This document shows, piece after piece, positions 1 through 6,308 of a DNA stretch of 12,654 bases. Every line of letters begins with the position of its first letter. Within the stretch, counting starts at the first letter, position 1. The translations under genes and the position numbers were made by a program. This DNA comes from CAZFVY01 sp964522665 (GTDB lineage: Bacteria; Verrucomicrobiota; Verrucomicrobiia; Limisphaerales; CAZFVY01). Under the pieces are notes generated by a model, which saw only the letters and a list, made by a program, of their open reading frames with translations, was not told where the DNA came from and did not search any database. The DNA lies in contig CAZFVY010000147.1 of the NCBI GenBank assembly GCA_964522665.1, forward strand, positions 1 through 12,654, read 5' to 3'.

Positions 1-538
1 CGCGGGCCGCGCCCGCGGCGATGTTTTCCGGGCGATCGTCGAGGTAAACGATCGCCGCGCCGCGTTTGCCAACCCGGTCCTCGACGACCTGGTAAAGCGC
101 CGGGTCGGGCTTCATGGCGCCGTGTTCGTACGAAAGGATGTAATCGGAAAAGCTCCGAAAAAAGGGGTACTCCTCGCGTATGTGCGTGATCGCCATCTCG
201 TTCGTGTTGGAGAAAATATACGTTGGAAAACCCGCGCGGCGCAGTTCCGCGTGCAGCTCGATCATGGCGTCGATCGGCTCGAAAATCGCGGCGAAATCCC
301 CGCGGAACTCCGCCAGTTCGCCGCGCAGTCCGGACGCGTTCTTCACTTCCTCGAAGAACTGTGTGGTCGTCATGGCGCCGGTTTCATAACGCCAGAGCAG
401 GCGGGATTGGTCCAAGACCTGGCGAATCGCGTCCGGGCCGAGGTCGCAGCGGGCCGCCAGCCGGCGGGCCGCCTTCCCGTAATCGAAGTCGAGCAAGACT
501 TTGCCCAGATCGAAGACAAATACCGCTTCGGGATTCAA
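1..538 (-). CDS. HAD-superfamily (subclass IA, YihX-like) phosphatase, C-terminus cut by window edge
   Basis: A haloacid dehalogenase-type hydrolase, probably a cytoplasmic phosphatase acting on a small phosphorylated metabolite. All four HAD motifs can be read: motif I FVFDLGKVLLDFD with nucleophile D10, motif II IFSNTN with S110, motif III MKPDPALY with K143, and motif IV VYLDDRPEN with D167/D168. The spacing resembles E. coli YihX (glucose-1-phosphate phosphatase), including Gly at the place of the usual second Asp of DxD. 179 codons are present, and the family is about 200 residues, so only some 20 C-terminal residues are missing. There is no ATG. An in-frame stop lies directly upstream (it is also the recR stop), so the TTG at 538 is the only reasonable start. 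It lies 12 bp after recR, which suggests it is the last gene of the dnaX-ybaB-recR transcript. Substrate is unknown. Family call is firm, start less so. Confidence 0.88.
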   Translation of the reverse strand, partial: MNPEAVFVFDLGKVLLDFDYGKAARRLAARCDLGPDAIRQVLDQSRLLWRYETGAMTTTQFFEEVKNASGLRGELAEFRGDFAAIFEPIDAMIELHAELRRAGFPTYIFSNTNEMAITHIREEYPFFRSFSDYILSYEHGAMKPDPALYQVVEDRVGKRGAAIVYLDDRPENIAAGAAR

Positions 539-550
539 GCTTGACCCTGG

Positions 551-1159
551 TTATGGCCCACTTAACGTCCGGCGTCCTTCCAGAGCGTGGCTGAGCGTCA
601 GTTCATCCGCGAACTCCAAGCCGCTGCCGACCGGCAAGCCATGCGCGAGACGGGAGACCTGCACGCCGTGCCCGCCCAGGCGCTTCGCCAGGTAATGACT
701 CGTCGCGTCGCCTTCGACGTCGGCCGGCAGAGCTAAAATAACTTCTTTGACTGAGCCACCCGCGAGGCGCCGCTCCAGTTCCGAAATGCGCAGATCCTCG
801 GGTTCGACGCCATTCAGTGGGGAGATTTTGCCGCCGAGAACGTGGAATCGACCCTGGAACGCGGCCGACTTCTCGATGCTGTAAACGTCAACGGGGCGTT
901 CCACCACGCAGATGAGGGTCGCGTCGCGTCGTGAGTTTGCGCAAATCAGACAAGGCTGTGCCTCCGTCAAGGCGCCGCATTCAGCGCAGATTTGAATGCG
1001 TTCCCGGGCGTGGACGAGGGTGTCGGCCAAATGCCGTACGCTTGACAAGTCGGTCTGCACCAGGTGCAGGGCGATCCGCTCGGCCGAACGCGGGCCAATC
1101 CCGGGCAGTTTCGTAAGCGCGGAGACGAGCGCCGCGACCGATTCGGGTAGTGTTAACAT
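551..1159 (-). CDS. recR: Recombination mediator protein RecR
   Basis: RecR acts with RecO (and RecF) to load RecA on SSB-coated single-stranded DNA during gap repair. The 202-residue length fits the family (about 200). Visible in order: N-terminal helix-hairpin-helix LPGIGPRSAERIA (18-30); a C4 zinc finger with C58, C61, C70 and C73; a Toprim domain from about residue 81 (VVERPVDVYSIE, E87); and the C-terminal signature GLPVGSGLEFADELTL (174-189). The start chosen is the ATG at 1159, giving MLTLPES, which matches the usual N-terminus. The frame stays open to 1411, but that extension overlaps ybaB in another frame and looks like low-complexity shadow translation. No clear Shine-Dalgarno sequence precedes the ATG. 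It follows ybaB by 64 bp and precedes the HAD gene by 12 bp, the conserved dnaX-ybaB-recR arrangement. Confidence 0.97.
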   Translation of the reverse strand: MLTLPESVAALVSALTKLPGIGPRSAERIALHLVQTDLSSVRHLADTLVHARERIQICAECGALTEAQPCLICANSRRDATLICVVERPVDVYSIEKSAAFQGRFHVLGGKISPLNGVEPEDLRISELERRLAGGSVKEVILALPADVEGDATSHYLAKRLGGHGVQVSRLAHGLPVGSGLEFADELTLSHALEGRRTLSGP

Positions 1160-1223
1160 GAAACCGTGGAGTGCAGCCGGCGCCGGACGATCGGTGACAA
1201 TGCCGCGAACGCCTTGGGCCGAC

Positions 1224-1535
1224 TCAGAACAGCCCCGGCAATTTAAGGCCGGCGGTGACTTTCGCCAATTCGCTTTGGCTGACTTCCCGGCCTTTGGCGA
1301 GGGCGCTGTTGGCCGCCGCCAAGACCATCTCCTCCAGCAGCTGGGCTTCGGAAGGGTTGATCGCCTGGGGGTCGATCTTGATCGAAACGAGCGTGCCATC
1401 GCAGGTCGCAACCACTTTCACGGCGCCGCCACCGCTGGAGGCATCAACCGTGCGGGCGGAGAGTTGGGCTTGCGTTTCCGCCATGCGGCGTTGCATCTGC
1501 TCAGCCTGTTTTACCAGGTTTCCTAGGTTCGGCAT
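1224..1535 (-). CDS. ybaB: YbaB/EbfC family nucleoid-associated protein
   Basis: A small DNA-binding nucleoid-associated protein of the YbaB/EbfC family, which forms dimers that bind DNA and is nearly always encoded between dnaX and recR. The 103-residue product has the usual layout: an N-terminal amphipathic helix rich in Gln and Met (NLVKQAEQMQRRMAE, about 6-20), a central beta region VKVVATCDGTLVSIKIDP, and a C-terminal helix pair with LLEEMVLAAANSALAK, ending in GLKLPGLF. The C-terminal Leu-Pro-Gly-Leu motif is typical. The ATG at 1535 gives the conserved MPNLGNLVKQ start. It has no obvious Shine-Dalgarno, as for its neighbours. It lies 76 bp after dnaX and 64 bp before recR. Confidence 0.96.
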   Translation of the reverse strand: MPNLGNLVKQAEQMQRRMAETQAQLSARTVDASSGGGAVKVVATCDGTLVSIKIDPQAINPSEAQLLEEMVLAAANSALAKGREVSQSELAKVTAGLKLPGLF

Positions 1536-1611
1536 AAAGTCGTAATGTTGAAACTGCGGCGCGGTTCGCGCTCAGTACGAACGGCGCGGACTGCCCGCGG
1601 TCAAATTAACG

Positions 1612-3402
1612 CTAACCACGCACTTCAACAATCTGTCCTTTGAAAATCTCCAAGGCCTTCTTGATCAGAGGATCATTTTTGAAATCGTCCTCTTTCATCG
1701 CCGCGCTCGGAGCCTTCGGCGGTTCGGCGGTGGCTGGCGGTCGGGACGAGGGTGGAGGTTGGCTGGCCGGGGGCGTCGGAGCCGGGGCTGGAGCGGGCGG
1801 TTCGCTGGTTCGAGCGATGTGTCCCTCAGGCGCCTCAGCCTGAATGAACTTTACATAACAATTGTCGCAACCCAATTCCTTGAGCTTGGTTTGGATGATC
1901 GCGTGATTGCGCGAGTTATCCACCAGCGCCAGGTGATCCGCAAATTCAGGGTCGAAGCCGATCGTCAGGATGTTCTTGGCGAACGACACGGGGTGGGCCT
2001 CCAGGAGATAGCTCCGCACAAACGGGCTGGCGCGACCGACGGCGTCCACGACCTTCGCCCAGAGGTTCGGCAAATCGGCCTCCGTCTTCGCCGGGGCAGC
2101 CGGCTCGGCGACCGTCAGCGAAAAAGCGGGCGGCGCAGTCGCTGGCGGTGGCTCGGGAGCGGTCTCGCGGATTACCGGAGCGATCGCGACCGAAGGGGCA
2201 GGGGCTGGCGCCGCACGCGGCGGGTCGAGCGGCGGCGCCAACGGGGCGCCGGACGAGGGAGCGTCGTCGCGCAGTTGGCGCAGTTGCTTCAGCACGGCGT
2301 CGAGGCTGACGGCGTTGCGGGCCTCGACCACCTTGAGAAATGCGATTTCGATCAGGATTCGTTTGGACGAGGCATCGCGAAGCTGGCCTTCACAGTCACT
2401 AAGAACCTCGAGTATCCGGGTGAGCGCTTCCGTGGTGACCAAACGTCCCTGTTCGCGCAACGCCGCTGCCTCTGTCTCTGAAAGTTCGAGCCAGTCCTGG
2501 CCACGGGGCGAGATTTGGCAAATCAGGAGGTTGCGGAAATGCCGCAACAAATCCGCCAACAATCGACCGAGGTCCTTGCCCAGGGAGTCGAGCTGCTCCA
2601 ACTCCGAAAGCGCCGCCTCGACCTGGCCACTTAGCAAGGCTTGCGCCAGCGCGAGTATCCGGCTTTGCGCGGTCAGGCCGAACATGGCGAGCACTTCGGT
2701 TTCGATGATCTCCGAGCCGCAGAAACTGATGAGTTGATCGAGCGTCGATTCCGCGTCACGCATACCGCCGTCGGCGCCGCGGGCGATCGCCAACAAGGCG
2801 TTCGCGTCGATCTTGACCCCCTCCATCTCGGCGATCCGCGCCAAATGATCGACGATCAATTTGGCCGGAATCCGGCGCAAGTCGAAGCGCTGACAGCGGG
2901 AGAGAATCGTCGCCAGCACCTTTTCCGGCTCGGTGGTGGCGAACATGAATTTCACATGCGCCGGCGGCTCTTCCAGCGTCTTCAGCAAGGCGTTGAAGGC
3001 CTCCTTCGTGAGCATGTGGACCTCATCAATGATGTAGATCTTGAACTTCGAATTGGCCGGTGAGTATTTGACCGTCTCCCGAAGTTCGCGGATTTCTTCG
3101 ATGCCACGGTTGCTGGCGCCGTCGATTTCGAGGACGTCCAGCGAGCGTCCCTCGGCGATCTCGCGGCAGCGCGGGTCGGCGTCGTCGAAGTCCACTTTTG
3201 GCCCACCGGTGCAGTTAAGGCACTTGGCGAAGATACGGGCGACGGTCGTCTTGCCGGTGCCGCGGGGGCCGACAAAGAGGTAGGCGTGGGCGATGCGGTT
3301 TTGCTTGATCGCGTTCGACAGCGTCTGGGTAACGTGTTCTTGCCCGACGACTTCGGAGAAGCGTTGCGGCCGATACTTTCGGGCGATGACTTGATATGAC
3401 AT
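1612..3402 (-). CDS. dnaX: DNA polymerase III subunit tau (DnaX)
   Basis: Clamp-loader ATPase subunit of the replicative polymerase. The 596-residue protein opens with MSYQVIARKYRPQ, the family start. The AAA+ core shows Walker A GPRGTGKT (45-52), Walker B IYIIDEVHM (D126, E127), sensor 1 FMFATTEP, the SRC arginine-finger motif (168-170) and sensor 2 GGMRDAEST (R215). After domain III a long Pro/Ala-rich linker (about 375-435) leads to a folded tau-like domain, a second Pro-rich stretch, and the tail DPLIKKALEIFKGQIVEVR. In the zinc module only C64 and C79 sit at ligand-like positions (C61 is adjacent). The two middle cysteines seen in E. coli are replaced by an acidic stretch, DFDDADP. I see no A-rich slippery site for a short gamma form. 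The ATG at 3402 lacks a clear Shine-Dalgarno. It heads the dnaX-ybaB-recR operon, downstream of ffs. Confidence 0.97.
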   Translation of the reverse strand: MSYQVIARKYRPQRFSEVVGQEHVTQTLSNAIKQNRIAHAYLFVGPRGTGKTTVARIFAKCLNCTGGPKVDFDDADPRCREIAEGRSLDVLEIDGASNRGIEEIRELRETVKYSPANSKFKIYIIDEVHMLTKEAFNALLKTLEEPPAHVKFMFATTEPEKVLATILSRCQRFDLRRIPAKLIVDHLARIAEMEGVKIDANALLAIARGADGGMRDAESTLDQLISFCGSEIIETEVLAMFGLTAQSRILALAQALLSGQVEAALSELEQLDSLGKDLGRLLADLLRHFRNLLICQISPRGQDWLELSETEAAALREQGRLVTTEALTRILEVLSDCEGQLRDASSKRILIEIAFLKVVEARNAVSLDAVLKQLRQLRDDAPSSGAPLAPPLDPPRAAPAPAPSVAIAPVIRETAPEPPPATAPPAFSLTVAEPAAPAKTEADLPNLWAKVVDAVGRASPFVRSYLLEAHPVSFAKNILTIGFDPEFADHLALVDNSRNHAIIQTKLKELGCDNCYVKFIQAEAPEGHIARTSEPPAPAPAPTPPASQPPPSSRPPATAEPPKAPSAAMKEDDFKNDPLIKKALEIFKGQIVEVRG

Positions 3403-3453
3403 GGAGAACGTTTCAGCGGACGGCTAGACCAGATGGCCTCTGGCTTCGGGAGC

Positions 3454-3502
3454 GGCGCCGGCGAGGCGCCCATCGGCGGACCGCGCCATCGCCGACCGCC
3501 GA
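3454..3502 (-). promoter_or_regulatory. Two tandem hairpins in the dnaX leader
   Basis: Between the 3' end of the SRP RNA and the dnaX ATG (3403-3525) two perfect inverted repeats stand next to each other: TCGGCGG (3473-3479) with CCGCCGA (3496-3502), a 7-bp stem with a 16-nt loop, and GGCGCC (3454-3459) with GGCGCC (3465-3470), a 6-bp stem with a 5-nt loop. In a transcript running from ffs into dnaX these could separate the two RNAs or influence dnaX expression. Neither is followed by a T run, so they are not standard intrinsic terminators. G+C-rich DNA makes such repeats fairly common, so the functional reading is weak. Confidence 0.3.
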
Positions 3503-3516
3503 ATCATCGCGGGGTG

Positions 3517-3525
3517 AAAACAAAA
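3517..3525 (-). terminator. T-rich tract at the 3' end of the SRP RNA gene
   Basis: On the minus strand the closing helix of the SRP RNA (CCCTGGCA) is followed at once by TTTTGTTTT. A stable G+C-rich helix followed by a U tract is the usual way such short RNA genes end, so this probably acts as, or contributes to, the ffs terminator. The pairing partner of the final helix is at the 5' end of the RNA, so it is not a compact local hairpin. Confidence 0.45.
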
Positions 3526-3619
3526 TGCCAGGGTGACCACGGCGCACGCAGAGCAAACTACCGTTGCTGCATTCCTGCCCTGGCGGGGTTCGTAAGTCCA
3601 CATTCCATGGGCCCTGGCA
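3526..3619 (-). ncRNA. ffs: Signal recognition particle RNA, small bacterial (4.5S-like) type
   Basis: RNA scaffold of the signal recognition particle, which binds Ffh and helps target nascent membrane proteins to FtsY. The domain IV core is clear on the minus strand: CAGG, a GCA-GGAA-TGC stem with tetraloop (GGAA at 3575-3572), then AGCAACGG, matching the conserved CAGG ... GGAA ... AGCA asymmetry of bacterial SRP RNA. The ends pair: TGCCAGGG (3619-3612) with CCCTGGCA (3533-3526), and CCATGG with CCGTGG just inside, the latter with one G-U pair. The resulting 94-nt hairpin is the normal size for the small type without an Alu domain. Ends are set from the terminal helix and may be off by a few bases. 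It lies 92 bp after the signalling operon and 123 bp before dnaX. Confidence 0.92.
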
Positions 3620-3631
3620 AAAGCCGGGGGG

Positions 3632-3660
3632 ATTAAGCCGAAGGCGCCCGACTGCCGCAA
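3632..3660 (-). promoter_or_regulatory. Possible promoter of the SRP RNA gene
   Basis: Minus-strand TTGCGG (3660-3655) and CTTAAT (3637-3632) are separated by 17 bp and would start transcription near 3624, a few bases before the SRP RNA 5' end. The match to the sigma-70 consensus is mediocre, and the position relative to the RNA is the main support. Confidence 0.3.
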
Positions 3661-3711
3661 GCACAATTCGGAATAATCCCGCGTCCGTCATTTCGCAGGT
3701 GAATTCCCCGG

Positions 3712-4974
3712 TTAGGCCGGCTTGTGAATCGCCGGGAGGTAAACCGTGAAGGTGGTGCCCCCGGTCTCGCCGGTTCGAAGATGCAAGCCTCCGTGCGCCT
3801 CCTCGACCAACCGTTGCACGATGGAAAGCCCAAGGCCCGCGCCGCGTCCCATCGGTTTGGTGGTGAACCGCGCCTGGAAGAGTTGATTGACGACCGGCGG
3901 TGGTATTCCCGGGCCGTCATCGCGCACCGACACGGCGATGAGCGGCGCCTGGTTCTTAAATGCGTCGCGGTTAACGAAGCGCTGCGCCGCGGTATCCGCG
4001 AAGTCGGAAAGTTGCAAAGGCTCGGCCAGTAATTGTCCGGCGATCTCGACCCGGTGTGGCTCAGGCGTGCATTGCAGCCCATTGTGCGCCAAGTTCAACA
4101 GGATTTGCTTCAGGTCGGTCCGGTTGATGCAGGCGAGGACCGCGGCTCCGAGCGGGCGAACCAAAAGCAAATTCGACTGCAAGGCCGGGTGGGCACGGAG
4201 GTGTTCCTCGACGCGCGCGAACACTTCATCAACTTCGATCCCGTGCGCGTGGGAGCTGCGTTCGCCCAGAAAATTGATATAGCGGCGCGAGATTTCCACG
4301 CAGTGATGGGCGTTTTGCGTGATGCTCGCCAGCTGGCCGCGGAGCATCTGCAGGTCCGGCCCGGTTAGATGACTGGCGTCATTGATCCGCTGATTCATGA
4401 TGTCCGCCAGGAAATTAATCGACGAGAGCGGACTGTTTACGTCGTGCATGATGCTGGCGTAAATCTCCTTCCGCGCCAGGAGGCGTTGCTCCTGCGCCGC
4501 CTGATGCTGCGCCTTGGCCTCGTAATCCGCGAAACGCGACCGCAGCGCCTGCAATTCCAGGGTCAGCGAGTGCCGTTCCATCGCGCGGGCCACCGCGGCG
4601 CGAATGGTGGCCGTCTCGCACGGCTTGAGCAGGTAATCGCACGCCCCCAAGCGCAACGCCTGCCGCGCCGAGTCGAGCGCGCCGAAGCCGGTCAGGATGA
4701 TGACTTCAACGGTTGGGTCCACTTGCCGCAGCAAGTCGAAGAGTTCAAGCCCGGTCATCCCGGGCATGAGGATGTCCACGATCGCGGTAGCGACCTGCGT
4801 CTTTTGAACCAACTTCAACGCCTCGGGTCCGCTTTCCGCGACCAGGATGTCGTAGGCGTCCTCGAAGGTCATCCGAAGCGTTTCGCGCGGCCCCTCGTCG
4901 TCATCGACGATTAGCAGGGTCGGTCGGAGCTGCCGTGGCGGGCTTCCGATTTTGATTGGCGTCGGTACGACCAT
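3712..4974 (-). CDS. Response regulator receiver fused to a histidine kinase (PhcR-like)
   Basis: A soluble 420-residue two-component protein with the receiver first. Receiver (about 18-135): acidic pocket D24-D26, phospho-acceptor D67 in VDILMPG, T95 and K117 (LLKP). A helical linker (about 136-170) leads to a DHp with H177 in MHDVNSPLSS, then a HATPase: N box NLAHNG (N294, N298), G1 DDGPGIP (D353) and G2 GRGAGLGLS (376-384). All catalytic motifs look intact, so it can probably autophosphorylate. It has no membrane segments and no DNA-binding domain. A receiver followed by a kinase is the unusual layout described for Ralstonia PhcR, and this gene ends a four-gene operon like phcBSRQ. It follows the other receiver gene by 39 bp. 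PhcR-like is inferred from architecture and context; the receiver-kinase assignment is firm. Confidence 0.9.
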   Translation of the reverse strand: MVVPTPIKIGSPPRQLRPTLLIVDDDEGPRETLRMTFEDAYDILVAESGPEALKLVQKTQVATAIVDILMPGMTGLELFDLLRQVDPTVEVIILTGFGALDSARQALRLGACDYLLKPCETATIRAAVARAMERHSLTLELQALRSRFADYEAKAQHQAAQEQRLLARKEIYASIMHDVNSPLSSINFLADIMNQRINDASHLTGPDLQMLRGQLASITQNAHHCVEISRRYINFLGERSSHAHGIEVDEVFARVEEHLRAHPALQSNLLLVRPLGAAVLACINRTDLKQILLNLAHNGLQCTPEPHRVEIAGQLLAEPLQLSDFADTAAQRFVNRDAFKNQAPLIAVSVRDDGPGIPPPVVNQLFQARFTTKPMGRGAGLGLSIVQRLVEEAHGGLHLRTGETGGTTFTVYLPAIHKPA

Positions 4975-5013
4975 GCTACGCTCAGCGTCGAGCTTCCATG
5001 GCCCCCGCGTTCG

Positions 5014-6276
5014 TCAGAGTCCGGCCAGTAGTTTTTCCCATAAGTTATCGTTCAGCAGCACCTTGGACAGAAAATCCTGACCGTTCCCTGAGCCGGCGGC
5101 AAACGTCGGCTTCGTGGGCAACGTCAGAATGAAGGCAACTCCGTCGCCCTCGGAATTCTTCACTTCAATCCGTCCGCCGTGGTGATAGACCATAAAATAG
5201 CAGGCCATCAAATTGATGCCAAACTCTTTCGGCTGGTCAGTTCGCAGGAAAAACGGATCGAAAATCGAGCGCAACGACTCCTCGGGCAAGCCGGGGCCAT
5301 TATCTTTCATCTCAACTCGGATTTCGCCGGCGCCAGCGGGACCGTCCACGGCCGTTCCGCGGAAGGTAATCACGCCGCCTTTGGGCAAGTTTACAATCTC
5401 GTCCAGCAACAGAAGTTCGAAAATCTGACTGAATTTAGGAAAGTCCACCATTAACGAAGGAAGATCATCCGCAAGCTGATTGTCGATGCGGAGATTCTTT
5501 TCCTCCAATTGTGGTCGCAGTTTGTGGCGGACGCGCTCGATGACATCCCGCAGGCGAACTTCTTGTCCGACGGGCGGGGTCGGGTCGGTGGAGATCATCC
5601 CCAGCTGGGTAAGCATCTCGCAAATCCGCTCGATCTGCGAAACGACATGCTCGTAAAACTCTTTCCAGTAGTGCGGATTGCGCATCTGGTCGAGATCGAT
5701 GGCCTCGTCGCGCAGGCGCGCCGGGACCATTTCCAAGAACATCCGCACGGCCACCAACGCGTTGCGAACGTGGTGCCCCATGCTCGAAGCGAGAACCCCT
5801 AGGCTGATGACGCGATCGGTGACCACCAGTTTATGGAGCACCGTCACCTTTTCGCGAAGCAGGCGGTCGCGCTCGCCCTGAACTTGGAAAAACTCGAGGC
5901 CGCGACGCAAGTTAGCTTCCAGTTCAGTCACCTCCCACGGCTTGATTATGAACTTGTAAATCGCGCCCGCGTTGACCGCCTGTATCGCGGCGTTGTAGTC
6001 GCTGTAAGCGCTGGCGAGGATGCGAATGATCCGGGGGTTGAGGCGGCGGGCTTTCTCCAACAACTGAACGCCGGTTTCGCCCGGCATTCTTTGATCGGTC
6101 ACGATCAGGCCGATCTCATTGACGCGCTCCTGCAGGATGTTCCAAGCGGTCGGGGCGTCCGGCGCCAGCAGGATCGTGAATTGATCGTTGAACTGCCGGA
6201 GAAATCCTTTGCGCGTCAATTCCTCGTCATCTACGAACAGGATTGCGAATTTTTTATGGTCGTAAAAGTTTTGCAT
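5014..6276 (-). CDS. Receiver protein with degenerate kinase-like C-terminus (PhcQ-like)
   Basis: A soluble 420-residue protein. N-terminal receiver (about 10-130): acidic D16/D17, phospho-acceptor D61 in VTDQRMPG, S89 in place of the usual Thr, and K112 in IIKPWE. The helical segment after it carries SLGVLASSMGHHVRNAL (158-174), a DHp-like helix in which the Glu after the putative phospho-His is a second His (H168, H169). The HATPase region keeps G1 DNGPGLP (D325), but the N box reads ELLLLDEIVN, with Asp at 292 where the Mg-binding Asn should be, and the G2 box reads KEFGINL with one glycine. ATP binding or kinase activity is therefore doubtful. The C-terminal 30 residues (after LTLPTKP) form an extra tail. 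It lies 32 bp after the membrane kinase gene. From memory, PhcQ-type regulators share this receiver plus HH pattern. Not verified by search. Confidence 0.88.
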   Translation of the reverse strand: MQNFYDHKKFAILFVDDEELTRKGFLRQFNDQFTILLAPDAPTAWNILQERVNEIGLIVTDQRMPGETGVQLLEKARRLNPRIIRILASAYSDYNAAIQAVNAGAIYKFIIKPWEVTELEANLRRGLEFFQVQGERDRLLREKVTVLHKLVVTDRVISLGVLASSMGHHVRNALVAVRMFLEMVPARLRDEAIDLDQMRNPHYWKEFYEHVVSQIERICEMLTQLGMISTDPTPPVGQEVRLRDVIERVRHKLRPQLEEKNLRIDNQLADDLPSLMVDFPKFSQIFELLLLDEIVNLPKGGVITFRGTAVDGPAGAGEIRVEMKDNGPGLPEESLRSIFDPFFLRTDQPKEFGINLMACYFMVYHHGGRIEVKNSEGDGVAFILTLPTKPTFAAGSGNGQDFLSKVLLNDNLWEKLLAGL

Positions 6277-6308
6277 AAATCCCGCTAATCCAAATAGCTA
6301 TAGTCGCA

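Noticed and set aside
1..17. Perfect 7-bp G+C palindrome CGCGGGC/GCCCGCG
   Set aside because: It lies inside the HAD coding frame and encodes an ordinary Ala/Gly/Arg stretch; most likely a composition effect.
1160..1411. N-terminal extension of RecR to 286 residues
   Set aside because: The extra 84 residues overlap ybaB out of frame and are Arg/Ser/Pro-rich shadow translation; RecR proteins are about 200 residues and begin at the ATG chosen.
2080..2290. Programmed frameshift site in dnaX for a gamma subunit
   Set aside because: The linker region has no A-run heptamer; the one run of five T (about 2115) does not fit the slippery pattern in frame, and an AAAAA near the C-terminus is too late to make gamma.
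3657..3711. Terminator after the signalling operon
   Set aside because: Only a short AATTC/GAATT pairing with a long loop is present, without a stable stem or T run.
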